Below are positions 35,578 through 44,134 of a DNA stretch of 64,000 nucleotides, in pieces. The notes under the pieces were generated by a model that was not told the DNA's origin, did no database searches, and worked only from the letters and a program-made list of their open reading frames with translations. Made by a program: the position numbers and the translations under genes. Numbering within the stretch: position 1 is the first letter of the stretch; each line of letters begins with the position of its first letter. Source of the DNA: Alkalibacillus almallahensis (GTDB lineage Bacteria; Bacillota; Bacilli; Bacillales; Alkalibacillaceae); assembly GCF_011761495.1 (NCBI RefSeq), contig NZ_JAASRU010000011.1:38814-102813 (forward strand), written 5' to 3'.

Positions 35578-36144
35578 TTAAGAATGTGATTGTGATGGTG
35601 ATTGAGAAGAGCCGCAGTTATTAGCATTAAAATCAGAAACAGGTAGTGCGCGTACTGGTTCAAGACATGAAATACCAACGAAATCGCATAAGTCAACTTT
35701 TACACAGATTCCCGTTCTTTGTAAGTTACGAATCGAGTTACCAGGGAAGTAGTTACAGACTTCATGCCCTCCAGGACCTGGTGTTGATCCTCCTTCAGTT
35801 ACTGGTAACAATAATTCTAAGTCGGCGCAACAATCCTTATGAATTTTACTAACACGGAATATTGGTGATTCAAAGCAACGGAAAGTGCGATTATTTCCTG
35901 TAGTACCTTGTAAAATACCATTACCGACAAACGGACGACACGATCCTTTACAATACAAAATAAACGGTACTGTGTCATTTCCTGACGATGGTGATGCTGG
36001 TGATAATAGGTCATCGATTGATTGTTTACAGCCGACATCACAACCTTGGTCATCAACTGCATCTTGCGCATCTGCTATTTTGCGTACGGTTTTACATACG
36101 CATTTTGAGTCTTTGCAATCTAATTCATTGCAATCATCCCACAT
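35578..36144 (-). CDS. Spore coat/exosporium protein, CotY/CotZ family
   Basis: A 188-residue, cysteine-rich protein (about 20 Cys) of the spore crust/exosporium assembly family (CotZ, CotY, ExsY). Landmarks: CNELDCKDSKCVCKTVRKIADAQD at the start (positions 5-28), FILYCKGSCRPFVGNG, TFRCFESPIFRV, CCADLELLLPV and CVKVDLCDFVGISCL. The tail is Ser/Gln-rich. A sigma-K-type promoter precedes it. It stands alone, away from any cotVWXYZ-like cluster. Confidence 0.92.
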   Translation of the reverse strand: MWDDCNELDCKDSKCVCKTVRKIADAQDAVDDQGCDVGCKQSIDDLLSPASPSSGNDTVPFILYCKGSCRPFVGNGILQGTTGNNRTFRCFESPIFRVSKIHKDCCADLELLLPVTEGGSTPGPGGHEVCNYFPGNSIRNLQRTGICVKVDLCDFVGISCLEPVRALPVSDFNANNCGSSQSPSQSHS

Positions 36145-36175
36145 ATTTATTCACCCCTTTTTTGTTTCGATACTA

Positions 36176-36202
36176 TAAACTATGTACTGGGGCAAAAAGC
36201 GT
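36176..36202 (-). promoter_or_regulatory. Sigma-K promoter of the coat-protein gene
   Basis: On the minus strand AC (36201-36202), a 16-bp spacer and CATAGTTTA (36176-36184) match the sigma-K pattern AC-N16-CATAnnnTA exactly. It lies about 32 bp upstream of the coat gene ATG, as expected for a late mother-cell gene. Confidence 0.75.
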
Positions 36203-36322
36203 ATAGGTGGTTGATAGGAGTATTGAAAATTTTTTATTTCAATTCATATCCCAACACCGAATTAAAATTTGGTATGATGGATAACAGTTAGTCGAACTTT
36301 GTCATGAATGGAGGAATCATGC

Positions 36323-36970
36323 GTGAGACAAAATAACACGCCTTTTATTGCGGTTGAAGGTCCAATCGGCGTTGGTAAAACGTCATTATCCAATAAAATT
36401 GCAACTCACTTCTATTATCATTTACTAAAAGAAATCGTTGAGGAAAATCCGTTTCTCGGAAAGTTTTACGATAATATTGAAGAGTGGAGCTTTCAAACAG
36501 AAATGTTCTTCTTATGCAATCGATTCAAGCAGCTCGAAGACATCGAAAAGCACTATTTGAATCAAAGTAAGCCCGTCGTTTCTGATTATCATATTATGAA
36601 AAATATGATCTTCGCGAGACGGACATTAAAACCAGAACAATACGAAAAATATGAGCAGATTTTTAATATCTTAACACAAGACTTAGCGAAACCAAATGTC
36701 ATGATCTATATACACGCTAGCCTTGATACCTTGTTAAAACGAATTGAAAGTCGTGGACGAGAAGTTGAACAAAATATCCAAGCAGACTACTTGCAACAAC
36801 TATCTGAAGACTACGAAGAATTTATGAATCATTTTGAAAAGGAAAACCCTGATATACCTGTCATCCGCATTAACGGAGACGAAATCGATTTCGTTAAACA
36901 CCAGTCTGATTTAGATGATATTTTAACAGTTGTGCAACAACATATTAATAAAGGAGAATTTATATCATGA
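36323..36970 (+). CDS. dgk: Deoxyguanosine kinase
   Basis: Phosphorylates deoxyguanosine (purine deoxynucleoside salvage). The start is the GTG at 36323 (MRQNNTPFIAVEG), 8 nt after GGAGG; an in-frame ATG at 36308 overlaps the ribosome site. The 215-residue protein has the P-loop GPIGVGKTS, FLCNRFKQLED and the RxE/LID arginines (ESRGREVEQ). Its stop overlaps the start of dck by 4 nt. Confidence 0.93.
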   Translation: MRQNNTPFIAVEGPIGVGKTSLSNKIATHFYYHLLKEIVEENPFLGKFYDNIEEWSFQTEMFFLCNRFKQLEDIEKHYLNQSKPVVSDYHIMKNMIFARRTLKPEQYEKYEQIFNILTQDLAKPNVMIYIHASLDTLLKRIESRGREVEQNIQADYLQQLSEDYEEFMNHFEKENPDIPVIRINGDEIDFVKHQSDLDDILTVVQQHINKGEFIS

Positions 36971-37638
36971 GCGATCTAAACCAATACGGCATCCCGAAAA
37001 ATGCGGTCATAACTGTCGCCGGAACAGTAGGTGTAGGGAAATCAACAATGACGAAAGCGCTAGCCAATAAGATCGGCTTTCGTACATCTTACGAAAAAGT
37101 TGAAAACAACCCTTACCTCGATAAATTCTATTATGATTTTGAACGGTGGAGCTTTCACTTACAGATCTATTTCTTAGCTGAACGTTTTAAAGAGCAGAAA
37201 AGGATCTTTGAATACGGGGGCGGGTTCATCCAAGACCGTTCAATTTATGAAGACACGGGCATTTTTGCGAAAATGCACTATGATAAAGGGACGATGACCC
37301 CAACGGATTATAATACGTACAAGCATTTATTCGATTCAATGGTCATGACACCATATTTCCCTCATCCTGATCTCTTAATTTATCTAGAAGGCTCATTTGA
37401 GGATGTATTAGACCGGATCAAGAATCGTGGTCGTGAAATGGAGCAAGAAACGCCTATCGAATACTGGCGTGAAATGTATGATCGTTATGAAGAATGGATT
37501 AATAACTTTAATACGTGCCCAGTAATGCGAATTAATATTAATGATTATGATTTACACAATCCAAACACATCAGTGGATCCCATCCTTGAACGCATTGGCA
37601 ATCATATTCAAACTTCTAGACAATATATTAAATCATAA
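36967..37638 (+). CDS. dck: Deoxyadenosine/deoxycytidine kinase
   Basis: Salvage kinase for deoxyadenosine and deoxycytidine, 223 residues. P-loop GTVGVGKST, FERWSFHLQIYFLAERFKE, the catalytic DRS (QDRSIYED) and NRGREMEQ lid are visible. AAAGGAG precedes the ATG. It is paired with dgk as in B. subtilis. Confidence 0.94.
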   Translation: MSDLNQYGIPKNAVITVAGTVGVGKSTMTKALANKIGFRTSYEKVENNPYLDKFYYDFERWSFHLQIYFLAERFKEQKRIFEYGGGFIQDRSIYEDTGIFAKMHYDKGTMTPTDYNTYKHLFDSMVMTPYFPHPDLLIYLEGSFEDVLDRIKNRGREMEQETPIEYWREMYDRYEEWINNFNTCPVMRININDYDLHNPNTSVDPILERIGNHIQTSRQYIKS

Positions 37639-37639
37639 T

Positions 37640-37679
37640 AAAAACGCTCTATACGTTGACCTGCGTATAGAGCGTTTTT
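37640..37679 (+). terminator. Terminator of dgk-dck
   Basis: AAAAACGCTCTATACG pairs perfectly with CGTATAGAGCGTTTTT around an 8-nt loop. Confidence 0.92.
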
Positions 37680-37783
37680 ATATCATCAATCATATGACAG
37701 TGATTATTATCATAATATTCAAACTTTTAATAAAGACATAAAAAAATGGCTACATCATGTAACCAATTACTTTAAAAATAATA

Positions 37784-37876
37784 TGGCGGAGGAGGAGGGA
37801 TTCGAACCCCCGCGGGGCGTAAACCCCCTGGCGGTTTTCAAGACCGCTCCCTTCAGCCGAACTTGGGTACTCCTCC
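37784..37876 (-). tRNA. tRNA-Ser (anticodon TGA)
   Basis: Minus strand: acceptor GGAGGAG pairs with CTCCTCC, then G and an encoded CCA. The anticodon arm reads CGGTCTTGAAAACCG (loop CTTGAAA, anticodon TGA). A long variable arm and GGTTCGAATCC T-arm give 93 nt, the usual length for serine tRNA. It reads UCA/UCG-type codons. B. subtilis also has a tRNA-Ser next to serS. Confidence 0.96.
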
Positions 37877-38125
37877 GTGAACTCACAAAACAAAATATAT
37901 CATATGGTTCGACGTTATGCAAGGTGTTTTGTGAAAAGAATTTATATTTTCTTGCTTAGGCGCCTTTAAGACGCATTTTGTCGACCAACGATTGTTAGTA
38001 TACCACAGCTCACAAACATTTATAAAGAGGAAAATGATAAAAATCTCGATGAAATTTATATTCTTAATGTTCTTACAAATTAGTGAGCAACACAATCAAT
38101 AATTGCTCTATCATAAGACAAATAT

Positions 38126-38169
38126 AAATCCTCCACCTAAGTTAACTAGTTAACTTAAGCGGAGGATTT
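38126..38169 (-). terminator. Hairpin after serS
   Basis: AAATCCTCC pairs with GGAGGATTT, with an inner self-complementary TAAGTTAACTAGTTAACTTA. It lies just past the serS stop; the U-tract is modest. Confidence 0.75.
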
Positions 38170-38174
38170 TTAAT

Positions 38175-39452
38175 TTATTGGCTAATGCGCTCCACATTGC
38201 CCATATATGGTTTTAACACGTCTGGAACGGTTACAGATCCATCATCGTTTTGATAGTTCTCTAAAATCGCAGCGACCGTTCGTCCGACTGCTAGGCCTGA
38301 ACCATTTAAAGTATGCATATATTCTGGTTTGCTGTTTGCTTCACGACGGAAGCGTAAGCCAGAACGTCTTGCTTGGAAATCCTCAAAATTCGAACAAGAA
38401 GAGATTTCTCGGTAAGTCTCATAACTTGGGATCCACACTTCAATGTCGTACTTTTTCGCCGCTGTGAAGCCCAAATCACCTGTACACATATTCATCACAC
38501 GATATGGTAATTTTAATTGCTGCAACACTTCCTCAGCATCATTTGTGAGCGACTCTAATGTCTCATAAGACTCTTCAGGTTTTACGAGTTGAACGAGTTC
38601 GACTTTATTAAATTGGTGCTGGCGGATTAAACCACGTGTATCACGGCCAGCTGACCCCGCTTCACTACGGAAATTCGTACTAAATGCCGTGAATTTCTTC
38701 GGCAGATCATCAGCTGTTAAAATCTCATCACGATGATAATTCGTCACAGGCACTTCAGCTGTCGGAATTAAGAAATAATCCCATTCTTCTAGTTTGAACA
38801 CATCTTCTCCAAACTTCGGTAACTGACCTGTACCTGTTAAGCTATCGCGATTAACGATTTGTGGTGGCATCATTTCTTCATAACCATGATGGTCTGAGTG
38901 TAAGTCCATCATGAAGTTAATTAGCGCACGTTCTAGGCGTGCACCTAGGCCTTTATAAAAGGCAAAACGACTGCCTGTCACTTTAGAAGCGCGTTCGAAA
39001 TCAATAATGTCTAACTCATCTGCAATATCCCAATGTGGCTTCACATCGAAATCAAATGACGGCACTTCTCCCCACTGTCTTACTTCAACGTTATCATCTT
39101 CAGTTTCACCAATCGGAACAGACTCATGAGGCACATTTGGAATCGAAAGCATTAACTGATTTAATTTCGTCTCGACTTCATTTAGTTCATTGTCGATCTC
39201 TTTGATACGGTCGCCTACTTCACGCATTTCTTGGATTAAATGATCAGCATCTTCTTTATTTTTCTTCAGTTGAGAAATTTCTTTAGAAACTTCATTTCGA
39301 CGTGCCTTAAGTTCTTCTGATTCTTGGATGTAAGCACGGCGCTTTTCATCCCAATCAAGAAACTGATCGAGATCCGTTAAATCTTCTCCTCGGTTTTGCA
39401 TCTTTTGTTTCACTTCATCAAAATTGTCACGTAAAAACTTCATGTCTAACAT
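38175..39452 (-). CDS. serS: Seryl-tRNA synthetase
   Basis: Class II synthetase for tRNA-Ser, 425 residues from ATG 39450-39452 ([11 protein letters not shown]), which follows AGGGAGG. The N-terminal coiled coil (about 30-100) binds the long variable arm. Motif 2 ([23 protein letters not shown] region) and motif 3 ([15 protein letters not shown]) are clear. A T-box leader controls it. Confidence 0.97.
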   Translation of the reverse strand: MLDMKFLRDNFDEVKQKMQNRGEDLTDLDQFLDWDEKRRAYIQESEELKARRNEVSKEISQLKKNKEDADHLIQEMREVGDRIKEIDNELNEVETKLNQLMLSIPNVPHESVPIGETEDDNVEVRQWGEVPSFDFDVKPHWDIADELDIIDFERASKVTGSRFAFYKGLGARLERALINFMMDLHSDHHGYEEMMPPQIVNRDSLTGTGQLPKFGEDVFKLEEWDYFLIPTAEVPVTNYHRDEILTADDLPKKFTAFSTNFRSEAGSAGRDTRGLIRQHQFNKVELVQLVKPEESYETLESLTNDAEEVLQQLKLPYRVMNMCTGDLGFTAAKKYDIEVWIPSYETYREISSCSNFEDFQARRSGLRFRREANSKPEYMHTLNGSGLAVGRTVAAILENYQNDDGSVTVPDVLKPYMGNVERISQ

Positions 39453-39482
39453 ACATTTAACCTCCCTAATATCGTTAATCCA

Positions 39483-39745
39483 ATAAAAAAACGCCCCTTT
39501 ACTGCACATGCAGTAAAGGGACGAGTATAACCCGCGTTGCCACCCTTGTTGAAGGATTTAACCTTCCAACTTGTACAGTCATAACGGGACTGTTTTCCGG
39601 GTAAACTTACGTCATCATTCAGTTCACCTGCTCCAGGATGGATTCGCGGTCTGTTTATACTAGTTCACAGCCACCACTAGCTCTCTGAGATAAACACTTA
39701 CCACTACTAATTCCTATCAGCGCAATTGATTCATTATTATTGTAG
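39483..39745 (-). promoter_or_regulatory. T-box riboswitch of serS
   Basis: The minus strand contains the T-box sequence AGGGTGGCAACGCGGGTTA (about 39527-39547) followed by the terminator hairpin 39492-39523 (CCCTTTACTGC/GCAGTAAAGGG) and TTTTTTT. The antiterminator and terminator share CCCTT. Stem I elements precede it toward 39745. Uncharged tRNA-Ser would stabilise the antiterminator. I could not fix the specifier codon with certainty. Confidence 0.93.
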
Positions 39746-39765
39746 CTTTTAATATACCTTATTTT

Positions 39766-40353
39766 TTAGACAGAAGCAAGTTTTGATTGTTCTACCATAT
39801 CGATAAAATAAGCCATTAAGCGATAATCATCTGTCAGTTCTGGGTGAAATGCAGTAGCTAAATAATGTCCTTGTTTAGCCGCAACGATCTTATCATCATA
39901 GGTTGCTAAAACTTCTGTGTCTTGGTGTACATCAAGAATGTAAGGGGCACGAATAAATACCGCTTCAAAATCGTCTGCCACACCTTTAATCTCAAGTGGC
40001 GTTTCAAAGCTTTGTTTTTGACGTCCAAATGCATTACGAGCCACTGTCATATCCATTAAGCCTAAATGATTGTCATCATCATTTTCGATCTGCGAAGCGA
40101 GTAATATAAGGCCTGCACACGTTCCAAAGATTGGTTTACCAGTTTGACCAAATTGGATAAGGGCATCAAAAAATTCATAACGGTCAATTAATCGGCGCAT
40201 TGTTGTGCTTTCGCCACCAGGCAAAACTAACCCATCGACAGCTTCTAATTGCTCTACTTTTTTAATTAATACAGCATCGTGACCACATGCCTCAATGGAT
40301 TGGATATGTTCACGGAATGCTCCTTGTAAACCTAATACACCTATTGTTGCCAT
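39766..40353 (-). CDS. pdxT: Pyridoxal 5'-phosphate synthase glutaminase subunit
   Basis: Releases ammonia from glutamine and passes it to PdxS. The 195-residue class I amidotransferase has LPGGESTTMRRL, the nucleophile GTCAGLILLA and the His-Glu pair FHPELTDD. It lies 12 bp after pdxS and is cotranscribed with it. Confidence 0.96.
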   Translation of the reverse strand: MATIGVLGLQGAFREHIQSIEACGHDAVLIKKVEQLEAVDGLVLPGGESTTMRRLIDRYEFFDALIQFGQTGKPIFGTCAGLILLASQIENDDDNHLGLMDMTVARNAFGRQKQSFETPLEIKGVADDFEAVFIRAPYILDVHQDTEVLATYDDKIVAAKQGHYLATAFHPELTDDYRLMAYFIDMVEQSKLASV

Positions 40354-40365
40354 GATAAGACTCCT

Positions 40366-41250
40366 TTACTCACTACGATCTTGCATCCGATCGTTACCTT
40401 CAAGCGTTGATGTTTCAAGACCAGGCATTGCTGTACCTAGATCTTTAGATAACTTAGCAATTAATTCATAATCTTGATAATGGGTTGTTGCTTCGACGAT
40501 TGAGCGGGCGAATTTCTCTGGATTTTTCGATTTGAAAATACCAGAACCAACAAATACACCGTCCGCACCTAATTCCATCATAAGCGCAGCATCAGATGGC
40601 GTTGCAATGCCACCAGCTGCAAAGTTTACGACTGGTAAACGTCCTTCTTCTTGTACCTGTAAGAGTAATTCATACGGCGCGCCCGTTTCTTTGGCATACA
40701 CCATTAATTCGTCTTTTGCCATATTCTGAACGTAACGAATTTGTGTTTGGACTTCACGCATATGACGAACAGCTTCAACAATATTACCTGTTCCTGGTTC
40801 GCCTTTCGTACGTAACATAGAAGCACCTTCACCAATTCGACGTAACGCTTCGCCTAAGTTACGGCAACCACAGACAAATGGTACGGTATAATCGTTTTTA
40901 TCAATGTGATAAATATCATCAGCAGGTGTTAATACTTCACTTTCGTCAATATAATCTGCACCCATTGCTTCTAGCACACGTGCTTCCACAATATGACCGA
41001 TTCGTGCTTTAGCCATTACTGGAATACTCACTGCATTTAGTACTTCCTCAGTTACTGTTGGATCTGCCATACGAGCAACCCCACCTGCAGCACGAATATC
41101 TGATGGCACACGCTCTAGAGCCATGACAGCAACAGCACCCGCTTCTTCTGCAATCTTAGCTTGCTCAGCATTCACAACGTCCATAATGACGCCGCCCTTT
41201 TGCATCTCAGCCATTCCTCGTTTCACACGATCTGTACCGACATTTGACAT
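40366..41250 (-). CDS. pdxS: Pyridoxal 5'-phosphate synthase subunit PdxS
   Basis: Builds PLP from ribose 5-phosphate, glyceraldehyde 3-phosphate and ammonia. The 294-residue barrel has both catalytic lysines in context ([10 protein letters not shown] and [14 protein letters not shown]) and the phosphate site FAAGGIATP. It forms a 12+12 complex with PdxT. Confidence 0.97.
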   Translation of the reverse strand: MSNVGTDRVKRGMAEMQKGGVIMDVVNAEQAKIAEEAGAVAVMALERVPSDIRAAGGVARMADPTVTEEVLNAVSIPVMAKARIGHIVEARVLEAMGADYIDESEVLTPADDIYHIDKNDYTVPFVCGCRNLGEALRRIGEGASMLRTKGEPGTGNIVEAVRHMREVQTQIRYVQNMAKDELMVYAKETGAPYELLLQVQEEGRLPVVNFAAGGIATPSDAALMMELGADGVFVGSGIFKSKNPEKFARSIVEATTHYQDYELIAKLSKDLGTAMPGLETSTLEGNDRMQDRSE

Positions 41251-41325
41251 ATGATCTCCCCCTATAACCTATCAATCTATATTTAGTTAGTTAAAACTTA
41301 AATATTAATAATGAAAATAGTGTTG

Positions 41326-41536
41326 AGTTGTTGGATTGTGAGTAGCGAAGGTGGCGACTCCTGGTCGACTAAGAGCGGTCACGTCCTGTGACCAACGTCG
41401 ACATTAGGCCGTCCGGGCCGTCACGGGAACAGCACGTGTCTCGAGACCCCGCAGGAAGCGCTTTTCTTCCGAGGAGGCTCGAGCCGTGCCCGCGGAAAGC
41501 GTCCACCGAAAGCGGATCACAATATCAACAACGGAT
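41326..41536 (+). repeat. Intergenic repeat element, copy 3
   Basis: Same ends (GTTGTTGGATTGTGAGTAG; ATCACAATATCAACAACGG) and core. It has the GTCGAC/GGTCAC nested hairpin module like copy 1 but a short form of the second module (GACCCCGCAGGAAGCGCTTT then CCGAGGAGG). It lies between dacA and pdxS. Confidence 0.9.
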
Positions 41537-41549
41537 TTAACAGATGTTA

Positions 41550-42872
41550 TTAAGCAAATAAGCCTTTGATACTATTAAATAGTCCAACAAAGAAGTCGCC
41601 AATTGCTTGTAGCATTAACATAAACCAATTTGATTTCTCGACACCATCATTCGTTTCTACTGGAACTGAATTAGTAGACTCATCTGATAAAATATTACCA
41701 TAACTTTGTTCTCCATCATATGTTAACACTAATTCGCCAACTTCTAAACCTTCTTCTACTGGCGCCTCAAGCGCACCTTCATCATTTAATACTTCTTCAT
41801 TAATTTGATAATTAACTGAGTACTGATCTTCTTCACCTTCACGAACCATCGTTTCAATCGGTTCAGCAGACGCAATCTCAACTTCTTCTTCCTTACCATT
41901 TACAACTGGAAGCGTTGACTCACCTTCGATTTGATGGCCTGATTCAAATAATGTTTGATTTGAAAAACTATTAAAACCATAATCAAGTATTTTCTGTGTT
42001 TGTTCGAAACGTTCTTCGACACTATCTGTCCGCATGACAACTGAGATTAATCGTGTACCGTCACGTTTAGCTGTTCCTGTGAAAGTATGACCTGCTAACT
42101 CTGTACGACCTGTTTTAAGTCCATCTAAGCCCTCATACGTATATTTTGCTATATGACCTGGCATACCAGGAAGCATCCAATTGTAATTAATCATTTCATT
42201 GCCTTCAAATTCTTGCGTCGGAACACTCGATATTTCTAAGGCTTCTGGATAATCATTGATTAAATGATAAGCAAGCTTAGCCATTGATTTCGCAGAGATT
42301 AAGTTATTATCGTCAGGGTTTGTTCCCTCTGGATAGTTTTCACCTAAACTACTATTAGATAAACCAGTCGAATTAACGAACTCTGCATTTTCTAATCCCA
42401 TTTCCTCTGCTTTTTTATTCATCATCTTAACGAATTCGCCTTCTGAACCTGCGATGAGCTCAGCTAATGCAATAGTAGTCGCATTATCTGAATAAATCGC
42501 CATAGCATCGTATAACTCTTGAACCGTGTATTCATGGTCTAAGCGAAGACCAACGCCGGAAAATGAATTATTAGCTGAAATTGAATAAGCATATTCACTG
42601 ATCTCTGTCGTTGTATCCCAACTAATCTCACCATTCTCGACAGCTTCCCATACTAAGTATTCTGTCATAACCTTCGTCATACTTGCTGGTGGTAATGCAA
42701 TATCTGATTCTTTCTCAAATAATATGTTTCCTGTTTCTGCATCAACTAAAATCGCTGATTCCGCTTCAACATTAATTTCAGCATGCGCTGTTGTGACGCC
42801 TGTCATCAATAAACTAAACACCATCACCGTTAATACGAGGATGCGTGTTAGGTATGTCTTTGTTTGTTTCAT
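41550..42872 (-). CDS. dacA: D-alanyl-D-alanine carboxypeptidase DacA (PBP5-like)
   Basis: Trims pentapeptide side chains of peptidoglycan. The 440-residue protein, from ATG 42870-42872, has a signal peptide, then the penicilloyl-serine motifs SMTK (in PPASMTKVMTEYL), YSDN and KTG (GLKTGRTELAG). A C-terminal amphipathic anchor (about 415-440) holds it to the membrane. Position upstream of pdxS is canonical. Confidence 0.96.
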   Translation of the reverse strand: MKQTKTYLTRILVLTVMVFSLLMTGVTTAHAEINVEAESAILVDAETGNILFEKESDIALPPASMTKVMTEYLVWEAVENGEISWDTTTEISEYAYSISANNSFSGVGLRLDHEYTVQELYDAMAIYSDNATTIALAELIAGSEGEFVKMMNKKAEEMGLENAEFVNSTGLSNSSLGENYPEGTNPDDNNLISAKSMAKLAYHLINDYPEALEISSVPTQEFEGNEMINYNWMLPGMPGHIAKYTYEGLDGLKTGRTELAGHTFTGTAKRDGTRLISVVMRTDSVEERFEQTQKILDYGFNSFSNQTLFESGHQIEGESTLPVVNGKEEEVEIASAEPIETMVREGEEDQYSVNYQINEEVLNDEGALEAPVEEGLEVGELVLTYDGEQSYGNILSDESTNSVPVETNDGVEKSNWFMLMLQAIGDFFVGLFNSIKGLFA

Positions 42873-43023
42873 TCTCGGTTCCCCCATGTCTCATTAATCC
42901 TTTTCGATTCAATTCTGCATCGTTTTTATTATACAATATTTTAAGCCCAACCACATCGCCAATTTAAAGAAATTTTAAAATGTGAGTATCGACTTAAACA
43001 AGATCGACTATTTATAAAACAAA

Positions 43024-43051
43024 AGTCACTAGCTACATATAGCTAATGACT
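43024..43051 (-). terminator. Terminator after the HD-GYP gene
   Basis: AGTCACTAGCTA pairs with TAGCTAATGACT with one wobble around a short loop; minus-strand continuation TTTTGTTTTATA. Confidence 0.8.
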
Positions 43052-44119
43052 CTATAAGATTTCCTCAATATATAAATCTTTTTCATCAATTAGATTTAAA
43101 ATCTCTTTATCCTTCCTTAACCGAACGAGCGGTCTAGTAGGATAACGTTCATCTGTGAAGACAATCGTCCCATATTCACTATTTGATAGTTTAACTTCAG
43201 TTCCGTTTCCGAAATTAACAAAACACCTAACAAGTTCATTCAGTACTTCCATATCCAATTGTGTTAATTGGTCTTTTCGCATCTCTTCGATGACTTTATA
43301 AGGTGATTGTTTTTGACGATACATTCGCTCAGAAGTCATCGCATGGAACATATCTGCGACAGCTAAGATTTTCGCAAAGCGATGCAATTTATCCATTTTT
43401 ACACCTAATGGATAACCCGAGCCATCTAACCGCTCATGATGCTGTAAAACAGCAATTTTAACATCTTGGTTAAACGGTTCCTTTTCTAGTAAACGGTAAG
43501 ATTCAATAGGATGCTTTTGAATTTGTTCATATTCATTATAGTCTAATGACCGTTCTTTTAAATAAACGTCTTTTTGAGACTTTAACATCCCTAAATCTGA
43601 TAAATAAGCAGCTAAGGCAACACTATGACGTTCACTCTCATCATAGCCAAGTCGTTTGGCTAAATACGTTGAAATAACAGCCATCGCCACCATATGATAA
43701 TACATATAGAATTTCGGATCATTATAATGATGCAGTTTTAATATAACATCACGCTTATCCTCAGCTTGCTCTGTTAAGGGCAAAATTAACTCACGAATCT
43801 TTTTCGAATCAAGTGGTGTACGGTAATCCCAATTCTCAAAAATTATTCGTGTTTCTTTAACGACATCCACGAAGTGCTCGAAGAATGGTAACTTTTGAAG
43901 CGATTGTTGTTCTTCTTCGGTTAACTCTTTCGCTTCAAACTCTTCACCCGTGACAAGTTTATTAGCCACTTCAACTTCATTAATCCTGAATTTTTCTAGC
44001 ACTTGGATATGAATAGGCTCCACAACTGTATTGCGTGGAATAATAGGTGTCACCGTATTTCCTATGACATCTTTTGTAACTAAACAACCTGGCACAATTT
44101 GTTGTGGATGCACTTTCAT
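43052..44119 (-). CDS. HD-GYP domain protein with a degenerate HD motif
   Basis: A 355-residue protein resembling c-di-GMP phosphodiesterases. The HD-GYP domain spans about 130-320. The second metal site is intact: KHP (H203), HHE (227-229) and DGSGYP (232-237), and H142 fits the first ligand. The HD pair itself reads SD (S174-D175 in AAYLSDLGMLK), so the metal-binding His is lost. It may be inactive, altered in metal use, or a c-di-GMP sensor. It lies 15 bp after gyrA, in the interval that in B. subtilis leads to yaaC and guaB. Confidence 0.82.
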   Translation of the reverse strand: MKVHPQQIVPGCLVTKDVIGNTVTPIIPRNTVVEPIHIQVLEKFRINEVEVANKLVTGEEFEAKELTEEEQQSLQKLPFFEHFVDVVKETRIIFENWDYRTPLDSKKIRELILPLTEQAEDKRDVILKLHHYNDPKFYMYYHMVAMAVISTYLAKRLGYDESERHSVALAAYLSDLGMLKSQKDVYLKERSLDYNEYEQIQKHPIESYRLLEKEPFNQDVKIAVLQHHERLDGSGYPLGVKMDKLHRFAKILAVADMFHAMTSERMYRQKQSPYKVIEEMRKDQLTQLDMEVLNELVRCFVNFGNGTEVKLSNSEYGTIVFTDERYPTRPLVRLRKDKEILNLIDEKDLYIEEIL

Positions 44120-44134
44120 AACCTAACACCTCTA

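Noticed and set aside
35646..36206. Four plus- and minus-strand frames overlapping the coat gene
   Set aside because: Shadows of the cysteine-rich CotY/CotZ-type gene, which alone has a promoter, ribosome site and homology.
37883..38095. 70-residue minus-strand frame next to tRNA-Ser
   Set aside because: Low-complexity, hydrophobic and AT-driven with no ribosome site.
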